Part shown: positions 16,783-25,668 of the stretch, in pieces
Layout: each line of letters opens with the position of its first letter
Position numbering within the stretch: position 1 is the first letter of the stretch
NCBI GenBank assembly: GCA_035353335.1
Contig: DAOPZJ010000003.1
Location: 1 to 64,000, forward strand
Direction: 5' to 3'
DNA length: 64,000 nt
Source: Oscillospiraceae bacterium
GTDB lineage: Bacteria > Bacillota > Clostridia > Oscillospirales > JAKOTC01
Translations under genes and position numbers: made by a program
Notes under the pieces: generated by a model
The model's database searches: none
Seen by the model: the letters and a program-made list of their open reading frames with translations, nothing else
What the model was told of the DNA's origin: nothing

Positions 16783-17573
16783 ACGCATTTATCACCGGAG
16801 CGGCGGGCGGGCTCGGAAGAGCCATGGCCGTCGAATGTGCCCAGCGCGGCTATCACCTGTTTTTAACCGACGTCAACCCGGCCGGATTAATTCATCTTCA
16901 GCAGGGGCTCGAACGCCGGTTCGGCGTCACGGTTGCGGTTCGCACCTGCGACCTCACCGATTCCGCCGACGTCGACAGTATGTTATCTGTCATCGATCAA
17001 AACAGCTTAAAATTCGAGCTGCTTTTAAACATCGCCGGATTGGATTTCGAGGGCGGTTTTCTGGAGCGCGAGCGCGAAAAGCTCGTCAAAATCGTTACGC
17101 TGAACAACGCCGCCACCCTCCGCATCACCCATGCGATTCTCGAACGCCGCCGCGAAAACCGACGTTTCACCGCGGTTTTCGTATCGAGTTTGGCCTCGAT
17201 GTTCCCGATGCCGCTCAAGGCGACTTACGCCGCGTCCAAACGGTTTCTGCTCGATTTTGCCTGCGCGCTGCGCCAAGAACTCAAAGGCCGAAACACAAAT
17301 GTGCTGGCGCTATGCCCGGGCGGGTTGGTCACCACAGAATCGGCGATGGAGGGCATTGCCGCGCAGGGTTTTTGGGGCAACGCTACCACGAATCCGATCG
17401 AGACCGTCGCCCGAAAAACCCTCGACCGCGCATTCACGGGCAAAGCTCTTTATATCCCCGGCTTACTCAACCGCACACTCTCCTTTTTCGGCAAACTCCT
17501 CCCGCGCACTGTTGTCGCCAAAGCGGTCTATTCCCGCTGGCACAAAGCGCAGAGCCAACGCGAAACGTTATAA
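16779..17573 (+). CDS. Short-chain dehydrogenase/reductase, second of a coupled pair
   Basis: 264 residues. Nucleotide site TGAAGGLG near 6-13, INIAG-type position reading LNIAG, Ser in SSLASMFP and catalytic YAASK. C-terminal hydrophobic stretch (LSFFGKLLPRTVVAKAVY) resembles DltE/YqjQ-like SDRs that associate with membranes. It overlaps the upstream SDR by 4 bp. The two proteins are clearly different in sequence, so the pair may catalyse successive steps or form a heteromer (inference). Confidence 0.86.
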   Translation: MNAFITGAAGGLGRAMAVECAQRGYHLFLTDVNPAGLIHLQQGLERRFGVTVAVRTCDLTDSADVDSMLSVIDQNSLKFELLLNIAGLDFEGGFLEREREKLVKIVTLNNAATLRITHAILERRRENRRFTAVFVSSLASMFPMPLKATYAASKRFLLDFACALRQELKGRNTNVLALCPGGLVTTESAMEGIAAQGFWGNATTNPIETVARKTLDRAFTGKALYIPGLLNRTLSFFGKLLPRTVVAKAVYSRWHKAQSQRETL

Positions 17574-17787
17574 TTAAACCTTTACACTCGGAGTATAGTA
17601 AAGCCACTTAGAAATCCAATAGTATGACATGTAAGTTAAATAATACACTCCAATGTAGAGAAAGGTCTTGACCTTTCCGCCTTGAGTTATTGCTGCAAGC
17701 ATAATAAATAAAAAATATCAGTGACAATTCCTGCGATTTTCCGTCGGTATTTTTACTTTACATTTTACTTTATAAACTTTACACTAA

Positions 17788-20655
17788 TCAAAGCTCAAAC
17801 AAATTTAAGTCCCGGTAAACCTCGTCCCAATCCTTATAATCAGCCGCAAGCACGGTGATTGTGCCGTCTTTTCCGCACGCCGATATCGCATTCGCATACC
17901 CCGAACCGGCAATCGGCAGCCTCATGTTGAAAAACTGCCCGAATCCGTCTTTTGCCGGCGCTGACAGCAAAACCATCGGCCCGTCAAATTGCTTTGCGGT
18001 TTCTGCTGTATCTCCCGCGCAAACGCTGTTTGAATAATTAAACGCTGGCTTCACGGCAGGAATATTTTTTATCAATTCGAAGAACTCGGCAGTCTCGGTC
18101 AAAACCGGTCGGTTCTGCGCATACACGGTAATGCCGTATTCCTGTGCTATCTCTCCAATCTGCGCAAAAGCATCGACAAAACTCTGTTTGGCCTTGTCAA
18201 TGCTGAAACTGCATTCGGCGTTTCGATGCATCTGTACCAAAATCCCTTCACAGCGGTATTTTGCCGCTTTTTCGAGCACATTTTGAATATAACCCATCGA
18301 CTCCGCTTTACGCTCGGGTAAATTATCTAGCAGCGAAAGCACCGGGTAGTGGTCGAGCGCCGCCGAAAAGTCCACGAGCACGCGCACGTTTTTCCGGTTC
18401 AGATACTCCGCTTCCCGCTCTGCTTCCCCGGCCTCGAGCCGATGCAGATACTCCGCCGGGATCATAATTCCTTTTAAATGATGCTGAAGCGTCGGATGAT
18501 CCAGCACAAACTCTTTCACGCTGCCCGAAAATCCCGCAATCGAAAGATAGAGATTGTTTTGATTCGCTTTTGGAACGCTCTCGGCTTTGAGAGTAAGCGG
18601 TTTTTCAAACCGCACTTCAAAAATCTTGGTATCGCCGCATTTTAATAAAAATCCGTCCGTTTTTTCAACTTCTTTCCCGTCTTCGCTATTGAACGGGAAA
18701 AACTGCTGATCCCCGGGAATTCCGTCCTCAATCAACAGCTCGTGCACCGAGGAAATGCCGTATTCACTCTCAATTTGAAATTTCCGGTCGGAAAAACTGC
18801 TGTTCGAAACATAAATCATCAGAGTCTTTTCATCTTTGACGGCGGCGCAGTATTGCAGATTACGGTTGTTCGGGCGCGCTATATACAGCCGATCAAAGAC
18901 ATCGCCCAAATACACTTTGACAAATCCGGAGAAGTCAATCGGCCTGCAAATGTTTTTGTTCGGCTCGTTTTCCGCCGAATACCCGCCGTTGTCAATAAGC
19001 CCGTCAGACAGCGCAAATACCGTGACCGAACCGTCCCCAAATTTGTTTTTCAACACAAGCGGCATTCCATTTTTATCAGAAACGGAAACCACCGTCCCCG
19101 CAAGCGGTTTCACCTCATAAACAATGCTCTTTTCGTAATAATTACCCTTGTTATAACAAACCGTATACACTTTTTCCGCTTTTGCCCCCAATTCCTCAAC
19201 CCCGAAAAATTGCGCGGCATCGGCATCGTATTGTTTTATCTTCACAATGGCGTCGTTAAGCATGTCGGCAAAAAGAATCAAATTCCCGCCGTTTTGCACA
19301 TACCGCTTTAAAATGTCGTAAAACTCTAAGGTCAGTTCCGTGCCGTTTGTGACGAGCGCCGTTTGATACTGCGACAAAATCTCATATCGCACATCATTTA
19401 ACAGCACATCGGCGATCTCTCCGTAGGGGGTCGGGGTCAAAAAGCCGCTCTCGTCGCGGAAAAAGCCCGCGTTTTCATAACCCGGACAGAACATCGAAAA
19501 CAACCCGTGCAGCTGATAATCCCCGTTGCGGTAGGGCAGGTTGCCCCATACCTTGTAGATGTCCTTGGAATATAAATGTCTCGGCGGATTCCACCCCGCA
19601 AAAAAGTCGGAGACAATCGCCAACGGCGTATAAAGTGTGCCGGGACGCCCGTGTTTTCGCACGAATTCGCCGCAGTATTGCTGGATTTTCCCCACCGGCG
19701 TCAATGCACAGACCGATTTGTCTTTGTCCATCTGCACTTCTTCGTTCCGAATCCGTTTTTCTACGCTGTCTCCCATAATCCAGCCGTTTTCGAAGCCCAG
19801 AATCTCGCAGCCGTATAAATAATGGCTGTAAATCAATCGCCGCAATAGCGACAAACTGGTGCCGCAGTCCTCGCCCCACTCATACCCGTCTTTTCCGCTC
19901 GATTCATAGCATTTATATCCCCAACGATTCCAAATCGAGGCGTTTCCGAACATCAGCAGCCCGTATTGCTTTGCCGCGCCCCGGATAAACGAAAACCACA
20001 TAGAGCTGTTAGGGAGCGCCTGCGCAGTCTCGGCCCCGAGCATAATGGTGTTGCCCTCTTTGGCAAAGTAGTGTAAAAAGGGCAGGGAGGACAACGTGAC
20101 CATATGGTTTTTCATTGCGTTTCCGAGCTTTTCAAAGTGCGCTTGAAAGCTCCGGTACTGCGCTTTATGCGAATCTGCTACGGGCGACGCAAATTTCGCA
20201 TAACCGCCGATATACCGTCCGTCCTGTTCTCCGTTGTCAAACCCGAGAAAATGGTCGTCCAACTTTTGCAGCGCCTCATGCGCCTTTTGGGGAACCGCAT
20301 ATTCGCCCCAAATCACATCCTCCTGCGGTTGGCTTCCGGGTACATACCCCCAAAAGTCGAACATATAGAGACCACGTTTTTGAACTTCATCAACAAGCAC
20401 TCCGAAATTTTCAGCAAACAGCGTTTTATACACCGGCCATAAAACATTTCCGAGCAGGAAGGTCTTGGTATAAAGTTCAATCTCGCCTTTGATGTCGGTG
20501 AGCATTTTGGTTTTGTTATCTTCGGAGAACACCCGCAGGGATGTGAATTGAATCTCGTTGTTCAGCGCTTCGCGCGTGACCGCTTTTGCGTACCGTTCTT
20601 GATAATCGGGATACTTCTCCGGTTTCACCGGATACGCGTAGATTTTTTGGCTCAC
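17788..20655 (-). CDS. Large multidomain protein of unknown family, glycosidase-like features
   Basis: 955 residues, cytoplasmic (no signal peptide). I do not recognise the family with certainty. The first ~400 residues look like a TIM-barrel hydrolase with possible catalytic acids in LGAETAQALP and ILGFENGWIMGD. Residues ~430-600 include EFYDILKRYVQNGGNLILFADML, the pattern of the GATase-like middle domain of family-42-type beta-galactosidases, followed by beta-rich segments. The last ~250 residues (FVLDHPTLQHHLKGIMIPAEY..., VRVLVDFSAAL, EIAQEYGITVYAQNRP) resemble a xylose isomerase-like TIM barrel. GTG at 20655 with GGAGGAG 6 nt upstream is the best start. It stands alone on the minus strand downstream of dus. 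Role in sugar use is inference. Confidence 0.6.
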   Translation of the reverse strand: MSQKIYAYPVKPEKYPDYQERYAKAVTREALNNEIQFTSLRVFSEDNKTKMLTDIKGEIELYTKTFLLGNVLWPVYKTLFAENFGVLVDEVQKRGLYMFDFWGYVPGSQPQEDVIWGEYAVPQKAHEALQKLDDHFLGFDNGEQDGRYIGGYAKFASPVADSHKAQYRSFQAHFEKLGNAMKNHMVTLSSLPFLHYFAKEGNTIMLGAETAQALPNSSMWFSFIRGAAKQYGLLMFGNASIWNRWGYKCYESSGKDGYEWGEDCGTSLSLLRRLIYSHYLYGCEILGFENGWIMGDSVEKRIRNEEVQMDKDKSVCALTPVGKIQQYCGEFVRKHGRPGTLYTPLAIVSDFFAGWNPPRHLYSKDIYKVWGNLPYRNGDYQLHGLFSMFCPGYENAGFFRDESGFLTPTPYGEIADVLLNDVRYEILSQYQTALVTNGTELTLEFYDILKRYVQNGGNLILFADMLNDAIVKIKQYDADAAQFFGVEELGAKAEKVYTVCYNKGNYYEKSIVYEVKPLAGTVVSVSDKNGMPLVLKNKFGDGSVTVFALSDGLIDNGGYSAENEPNKNICRPIDFSGFVKVYLGDVFDRLYIARPNNRNLQYCAAVKDEKTLMIYVSNSSFSDRKFQIESEYGISSVHELLIEDGIPGDQQFFPFNSEDGKEVEKTDGFLLKCGDTKIFEVRFEKPLTLKAESVPKANQNNLYLSIAGFSGSVKEFVLDHPTLQHHLKGIMIPAEYLHRLEAGEAEREAEYLNRKNVRVLVDFSAALDHYPVLSLLDNLPERKAESMGYIQNVLEKAAKYRCEGILVQMHRNAECSFSIDKAKQSFVDAFAQIGEIAQEYGITVYAQNRPVLTETAEFFELIKNIPAVKPAFNYSNSVCAGDTAETAKQFDGPMVLLSAPAKDGFGQFFNMRLPIAGSGYANAISACGKDGTITVLAADYKDWDEVYRDLNLFEL

Positions 20656-20700
20656 TTTATTCTCCTCCGTTTTTAAAGTTAACAACGATAATTAAAAAAC

Positions 20701-20727
20701 GGCGGGATGTGGGCATCCCGCCCTACA
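20701..20727. repeat. Dispersed palindromic repeat, short copy
   Basis: GGCGGGATG and CATCCCGCC pair perfectly over 9 bp with a 4-nt loop. CTACA follows, matching the CCCTACA end of the other copies. It lies just past the dus stop (minus strand) and may also act as a terminator. Confidence 0.65.
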
Positions 20728-20734
20728 ACAGGAA

Positions 20735-21697
20735 TTATCTTTTTCGCTCTATGTTTTCAATAACCTCTTGTGCCAACACCTTAAATTCCACCAAATCCTT
20801 TGCCGTCACCGCGCGTTTGCGAAAGGCCGCCGCGCCCTGCACGCCTTTGATATACCACGCGGCGTGCTTGCGGCAGTCCAAAATCCCGCGCTTTTCGCCC
20901 CTGCGTTCACAGGTCATCTCGCACTGCCTTATCATCGTTTCCATACGTTCTTCGACGGTGGGTTCGGGGCATCCCGAGGCGATTTCCGCAAAAATAAACG
21001 GGTTGCCCAACGCCCCTCTTGCCACCATGATGAGCTCGCATCCGGCGGCTTTTTTCATTTCTTCAGCGTCTTTTGCACTCATAATCCCGCCGTTCGCAAT
21101 CACGGGAATTTTTAACCTCTCCCGAACCTGCCGAATGATCTCACGGTCGGCTTCTCCGGCATATCCTTGCGCTTTGGTCCGCCCGTGTACCGCCACCGCC
21201 GCCGCGCCGTTATCTTGTGCGATCAAAGCGATCTCAACCGCGTTAACGATGTTATTATCCCAGCCCTTACGGATTTTAACGCTGATCGGCAAGTCAACCG
21301 CCGTTGTCACAGCTTTGATAATTTCCCCCGCCAGTTCCGGACTCTTCATCAGCGCCGACCCGCAGCCGTTTCCGGCCACTTTCGGCACCGGACAGCCCAT
21401 GTTGATGTCGATAAAATCCGGATCATATTCCGCCGCAAACATTGCCGCCCTTGCCATGATCTCCGGCTCGCTGCCGAATAGCTGAATCCCGCAAGGCCGT
21501 TCGCCTTCGGTGAAACTCATCAGTTCGCGGCTCTTTTTATCCTGAAAGCATAATGCTTTAGCGCTGATCATTTCGGTCACGGTAAACACCGCGCCGTAAC
21601 TTCTGCAAATCTCGCGGAACGCGGAATCGGCCACGCCGGCCATCGGAGCCAGCGCAGCGCCTTTTATCTTGTTGAAATCGAAATTTGATTTGCTCAT
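20735..21697 (-). CDS. dus: tRNA-dihydrouridine synthase
   Basis: Dus reduces uridines in the D-loop of tRNA using FMN and NADPH. 320 residues with APMAGVADSAFREICR, GIQLFGSEPE, DINMGCPVPKVAGNGCGSAL (catalytic Cys in the PKV-N-GCG motif), SVKIRKGW, VHGRTKAQGY and VIANGGI. Its start overlaps the YkgJ-family gene stop by 4 bp, making it the third gene of a trmB-ykgJ-dus operon. The exact target position (D20, D17 or other) is not determined. Confidence 0.95.
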   Translation of the reverse strand: MSKSNFDFNKIKGAALAPMAGVADSAFREICRSYGAVFTVTEMISAKALCFQDKKSRELMSFTEGERPCGIQLFGSEPEIMARAAMFAAEYDPDFIDINMGCPVPKVAGNGCGSALMKSPELAGEIIKAVTTAVDLPISVKIRKGWDNNIVNAVEIALIAQDNGAAAVAVHGRTKAQGYAGEADREIIRQVRERLKIPVIANGGIMSAKDAEEMKKAAGCELIMVARGALGNPFIFAEIASGCPEPTVEERMETMIRQCEMTCERRGEKRGILDCRKHAAWYIKGVQGAAAFRKRAVTAKDLVEFKVLAQEVIENIERKR

Positions 21698-22176
21698 ATT
21701 GTAAACTTCCGATACTCATCGAGCATCTCGTCATACTGCATCATAAAGTCCGAAAACCCCGGAAGCTCCTCTAAAATCACAAACGCCTCTTTTACCGAAT
21801 GTATAAATTCCGGGTCAATATACTCTACGCCATGCAAAATCAACGGGCAAATATAGGTTGCTCTCGGATCGGGCTGAGCCACTATGGTCTCGTTTTTGAA
21901 CACCGGCACAAACGGATAAATACGGCAGGCCAGCGGACGCCATTCGCGCTTGCACCGCCCCTTGCAAACCGCTGTATCAAACCCGTCTTTCTGCGAAAAC
22001 GTCAGAGACCGCTGCCCGATTAAAAATTCCTTTTCGTAAGGAAATAAAATCATTCCATCTTCGTCATTGCCCTTGCAGCATCTCTTTTTACAGAGTTCTC
22101 CGCAGTCGGCTTTGATCGGCGTTAACTTGTCAAGAAGGGCGTACGCCCGCTCCCAAATCTCCGAATAATCCGTCAT
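21694..22176 (-). CDS. YkgJ-family cysteine cluster protein
   Basis: 160 residues. N-terminal cluster CGELCKKRCCKG (Cys25, 29, 33, 34), then VCKGRCKREWRPLACRIYPF and a final YICP. These form the Cys-rich metal or iron-sulfur site of the YkgJ family (formerly UPF0153). The biochemical role is unknown. It overlaps trmB upstream and dus downstream by 4 bp each (ATGA), so it is tightly coupled to two tRNA-modifying enzymes. Confidence 0.85.
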   Translation of the reverse strand: MTDYSEIWERAYALLDKLTPIKADCGELCKKRCCKGNDEDGMILFPYEKEFLIGQRSLTFSQKDGFDTAVCKGRCKREWRPLACRIYPFVPVFKNETIVAQPDPRATYICPLILHGVEYIDPEFIHSVKEAFVILEELPGFSDFMMQYDEMLDEYRKFTI

Positions 22177-22835
22177 AGAGTTTTCTTCACGGCGATCAAA
22201 AACATCGCCTTTTTGCCCTCGGCGGCAAACATCTTCTCGTGTTCCGTTTCTATATTATTCGGGTAATCGCTGTTCGACAAATCGGTGGTCAGGTACACAA
22301 TCTCAAATCCGCTCTCGGTGAAATACCCGAGCGATTCTTCAAATAGTTCCTCGTCGTCAGTTTTAAAAAACACTTTTCCCCCATCACACAGAAAATCGCA
22401 GTATTTTATCAGCTGCTTTTTATGAGTCAGGCGTTTTTTCTTATGTTTCGGGCGGTTCCACGGGTTGCAGAAGTTGATGTAAATGCGTTCAATCATATCC
22501 TCCGGGGCGAGCATCCGCTCAATCAGCCCGATCTCCTGCGACATGATCTTGACATTGTCAATCGGCCTCCCGGCTTCGGCAAACAAACGCTCGATCGTGC
22601 GTTTGGCAACGACCAGCACCTCGCTTTTAATATCTACGGCAATCAGGTTGCTTTCCGGGTTTTGCAAAGCCAGTCGGGCCGCGAATCCGCCCTTGCCGCA
22701 GCCGAGTTCGAGCCAAAGCGGCTGTTCTTTTTCAAACGCCGCTTTCCAGTTCCCACGCCAGAGCCCCGGCGCGTCAATATGATGTACCCACGCCGCAAGT
22801 TCGGGTCTGGCGTAGGGCTTTCGTCGCATGCGCAC
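22173..22835 (-). CDS. trmB: tRNA (guanine-N7-)-methyltransferase
   Basis: TrmB makes m7G46 in the variable loop of tRNA using S-adenosylmethionine. 220 residues: ELGCGKGGFAARLA (SAM loop), AVDIKSEVLVVA, YINFCNPWNRPKHKKKRL (the usual NF-DPWPK-RH-KRR motif, here with Cys for Asp) and FKTDDEELFE. The start is a GTG with AAGGAAG 7 nt upstream; an ATG two codons later is possible. It is the first gene of the trmB-ykgJ-dus operon. The D-to-C change in NFCNPW is worth noting, since this Asp is usually conserved. Confidence 0.93.
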   Translation of the reverse strand: MRMRRKPYARPELAAWVHHIDAPGLWRGNWKAAFEKEQPLWLELGCGKGGFAARLALQNPESNLIAVDIKSEVLVVAKRTIERLFAEAGRPIDNVKIMSQEIGLIERMLAPEDMIERIYINFCNPWNRPKHKKKRLTHKKQLIKYCDFLCDGGKVFFKTDDEELFEESLGYFTESGFEIVYLTTDLSNSDYPNNIETEHEKMFAAEGKKAMFLIAVKKTL

Positions 22836-22887
22836 AATATATCTTCCTTTACACTATAATAATATAAAAACAACGAGAAGCACTCTG

Positions 22888-22919
22888 CGCATGCGTGATG
22901 CGTATCGCATGCGATTATA
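22888..22919 (-). promoter_or_regulatory. trmB -10 box followed by two CGCATGCG palindromes
   Basis: On the minus strand TATAAT (22919-22914) directly abuts CGCATGCG, with a second copy 18 nt on (22895-22888). A third copy (22825-22832) overlaps the trmB start codon region. No good -35 is seen. Repeated palindromes at the start site suggest an operator for an unknown protein. Confidence 0.45.
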
Positions 22920-23004
22920 TTCCTTTACTTGAAATTTATTTAAGCCAATAACAGGGATTTCCGCGAATTCGCTTTATACGTAATCTTATCTCTCGTGAGT
23001 ATAT

Positions 23005-24417
23005 TTAAATCCGTTTATAAAGTTCCTGATATTGCTTTGCCGACTTCCCCCATGAGTTGTCGCAGGACGCGGTGTATTTGCGCAGCTGATTCCAGTTCTT
23101 TTTATCGGCGTAGAGCTTCAGCGCGTCATCGAGCGTATTCAGCAACTCGTCTCCGTGGTACCGGCCCATCACAAAACCGTTTCCGCTGCCGAGGCGGCAG
23201 TCGGTGACGGTGTCTTTCAGTCCGCCGACCGGGTTGACAATCGGCACGCATGCATACCGCATCGCGATCATCTGTGAGAGCCCGCACGGCTCGGTTGCCG
23301 ACGGCATTAAAAACAGATCTGAACCTGCGTAGATTTTTCTTGCAAGCGACCCGTTGAACCCGAAGTATACCCCGACTCTGCCCGGATATTTGACGCGCAT
23401 CCGCTCAAAGAAATCGGTGTAGCTCTGTTCGCCCGACCCGAGCAGCACAAAGCGGACGTCCCGTTCCATCATCCGCTCGAAGACCTCGCAGACCACATCA
23501 AGCCCCTTGAGTCCCACGAGCCGTGTGACCATTGCTATAATCGGGGTCTCAGGTTTCTCTTCAAGGCCGAATTCGATTTCAAGCGCGGCCTTGTCATAAG
23601 TTTTCCCGCGCAGATTTTCGGCGGTGAAGTTGGATTTGATTTCAGCGTCGGTCTCGGGGTCATAAAATTCATAGTCGATGCCGTTGACGATGCCGAATAG
23701 TTTGCCCGCATTGCTGCGCATGATATTATCGAGTCCGTAAGCAAATTGCGGTGTCTGAATCTCCTCCGCATAAGTCGGGCTGACCGTGGTCAGCGCGCTG
23801 CAGCAGACGATGCCGCCCTTCATAAAGTTTAACTGCCCGTTGAATTCGAGAATCGGCAGCATGCGCTCGTCCATTCCTAACAAATCGCCGAGGTGATAGG
23901 GGTTGCATAACCCCTGATAATTGATGTTATGGATTGTGAACACAATACGCACCCGGTCAAACAGCGGAGTATCCCGGTACATAGCGTTGATGTAGACCGG
24001 GATCAGAGCGGTATGCCAGTCGTTGACGTGTATCACCTGTACCCGAAGTTCGAGGTTCAGCAGCATACAGATCACGGCTTTGGAAAAAAACGCGAACCGC
24101 TCGCCGTCATCGTCGTAGCCATAGGGCCTGTCCCGCTTAAAATAATATTCATTGTCGATAAAGTAATAATCGACTCCGTCTTTTTGCAGTAAAAAGATCC
24201 CGCAGTATTGGCTGCGCCAGGCGAGCTTGACGTTGAAGTTCATTAAAAAGGTCATCTGATCCCGCCAGGCCTGTCCGATCATGCCGTATAACGGTGAAAC
24301 GACCGAGACGCTCTCACCCAATTTCACAAGTTCTTTCGGCAGTGAGCCGGCCACATCTCCGAGTCCGCCCGACTGGGAAAACGGAGCGACCTCCGAAGCG
24401 GCATAAAGTATATTCAT
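23005..24417 (-). CDS. glgA: Glycogen synthase (ADP-glucose)
   Basis: GT5 enzyme that extends alpha-1,4-glucan from ADP-glucose. 470 residues: N-terminal SEVAPFSQSGGLGDVAGSLP, HVNDWHTALIP, FTIHNINYQG and C-terminal PSATEPCGLSQM (the E-P-G-Q signature), followed by VGGLKDTV. The N-terminal nucleotide-binding motif is normally K-T/S-G-G-L; here the Lys is Gln (QSGGL). The ATG at 24417 has AAAGGAGT 6 nt upstream. It is the last gene of the glg cluster, separated from glgD by 132 bp that hold an 87-bp repeat. Confidence 0.95.
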   Translation of the reverse strand: MNILYAASEVAPFSQSGGLGDVAGSLPKELVKLGESVSVVSPLYGMIGQAWRDQMTFLMNFNVKLAWRSQYCGIFLLQKDGVDYYFIDNEYYFKRDRPYGYDDDGERFAFFSKAVICMLLNLELRVQVIHVNDWHTALIPVYINAMYRDTPLFDRVRIVFTIHNINYQGLCNPYHLGDLLGMDERMLPILEFNGQLNFMKGGIVCCSALTTVSPTYAEEIQTPQFAYGLDNIMRSNAGKLFGIVNGIDYEFYDPETDAEIKSNFTAENLRGKTYDKAALEIEFGLEEKPETPIIAMVTRLVGLKGLDVVCEVFERMMERDVRFVLLGSGEQSYTDFFERMRVKYPGRVGVYFGFNGSLARKIYAGSDLFLMPSATEPCGLSQMIAMRYACVPIVNPVGGLKDTVTDCRLGSGNGFVMGRYHGDELLNTLDDALKLYADKKNWNQLRKYTASCDNSWGKSAKQYQELYKRI

Positions 24418-24454
24418 GATGCACTCCTTTCGCACATGGATCGGTTTATCATCG

Positions 24455-24541
24455 TGTAGGGGTCGGCATCCCTGACGCCCCGTTAATATGCGAACTTGGG
24501 GACGGTTGCCCGCCGGGTCGTCAAGGATGCCGACCCCTACA
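24455..24541. repeat. 87-bp element with 17-bp perfect terminal inverted repeats
   Basis: TGTAGGGGTCGGCATCC (24455-24471) and its exact reverse complement (24525-24541) bound the element. Inside, CTGACGCCCCG and CCGCCGGGTCGTCAAG extend imperfect pairing. It fills the glgD-glgA gap. The right half closely resembles the repeat at 46262-46292. It has no coding capacity; it is MITE-like or a long REP-type hairpin. Confidence 0.8.
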
Positions 24542-24549
24542 ACGCACCG

Positions 24550-25668
24550 TCACACAACTCCGTTCTTCGGCACAAACAGCGGATTCTCCGCGCATCCGAC
24601 CAAAACGCGCCCGTCGGTGATAAAAGCGTTTTTATCGGTGATGATGCCCGTGATATCCGCGCCGTCTCCGACTGTACAGCCCTGCATCAGAATACAGTCC
24701 TTAACTTTCGCGTTTTTGCCGACCGTGACACCCCGGAACAGAATCGAATCACTGACCGAGCCCTCGATCCGGCAGCCGTCGGCGACCATCGTGTTCGAAA
24801 CCTCGGCGGCGAGCCCGTAACTCGCGGGCATCTCGTCACGCACTTTGGTGTAGACGGGTTGATTGTTGAACAGTTCATCGCGCACCTGCTTTTTTAAGAG
24901 CGCCATATTCGCGTCGTAAAATTCCCTCATGGAGCCGATGCGCAGCGCGGTTCCCGGAACTTCATAAGCGTGAAGTTTGATCTCGCCGATCACTTTTTGC
25001 TGTAAAATTTCGCGCTCAAAGTGTGAGATGCCGCGCCCCTGCGTTTTGTCGATCAGCCAAATCAAAAATTTCTTGCTCATAAACATCACGTTGAGTCCGC
25101 AGTTATATTCGCCCTCTGTGTTGGGATCGAGCCTGATGCCCGTAATCCCGCCGTTTTTATCAAGATCATAGGTCACCGTATCAAACAATCCATCACCGGA
25201 AAGGTACATCTTCCGGCAGCAGCAGGTAATGTCCGCGCCGCTCTCCATATGTTTTTCCGCCAGCCTGCGAATATCCACATTGAAGACAAAATTGCAGTCG
25301 CTCAGCACAAACCAATCCACCGGCGCATGAAGAATAAAATCGCGGGCGGAAATCATGGCCTCGACCCTGCCGCGGTACATACCGGAACTCGCGAGCGCGT
25401 AAGGCGGGATGATAACAAGCCCGCTGCGTTTGCGCGAAAGGTCCCAGTCGCGGCCGCTGCGCAGGTGGTCCATCAGCGATTTATAATTGCTTTTGGTGAT
25501 CACGCCGACGGCGGTGATATCTGCGTTGACCATACTGGAGAGAGGGAAATCGATCAGCCGGTATCTGCCTCCGAACGGAATTGAGCCGCAGCTTCGCATA
25601 GCGGTCAGTTCGCCGACGTTCTTTTCGTGCATATTGGAAAAAATGATGCCGCCGATGTTCGCACTCAT
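24550..25668 (-). CDS. glgD: GlgD, non-catalytic/regulatory ADP-glucose pyrophosphorylase subunit
   Basis: 372 residues. Nucleotidyltransferase fold with [12 protein letters not shown] in place of the catalytic LAGGxGxRL loop of Glg[30 protein letters not shown] and a C-terminal left-handed beta-helix. In Firmicutes GlgD assembles with GlgC and raises its activity. The start overlaps the glgC stop by 4 bp (ATGA). It sits third in glgB-glgC-glgD-glgA. Confidence 0.95.
   Translation of the reverse strand: MSANIGGIIFSNMHEKNVGELTAMRSCGSIPFGGRYRLIDFPLSSMVNADITAVGVITKSNYKSLMDHLRSGRDWDLSRKRSGLVIIPPYALASSGMYRGRVEAMISARDFILHAPVDWFVLSDCNFVFNVDIRRLAEKHMESGADITCCCRKMYLSGDGLFDTVTYDLDKNGGITGIRLDPNTEGEYNCGLNVMFMSKKFLIWLIDKTQGRGISHFEREILQQKVIGEIKLHAYEVPGTALRIGSMREFYDANMALLKKQVRDELFNNQPVYTKVRDEMPASYGLAAEVSNTMVADGCRIEGSVSDSILFRGVTVGKNAKVKDCILMQGCTVGDGADITGIITDKNAFITDGRVLVGCAENPLFVPKNGVV

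Noticed and set aside
16745..17611. A 288-codon plus-strand frame overlapping the second SDR gene
   Set aside because: Arg- and Pro-rich shadow frame; the SDR frame has the nucleotide and YxxxK motifs and is coupled to the upstream SDR.
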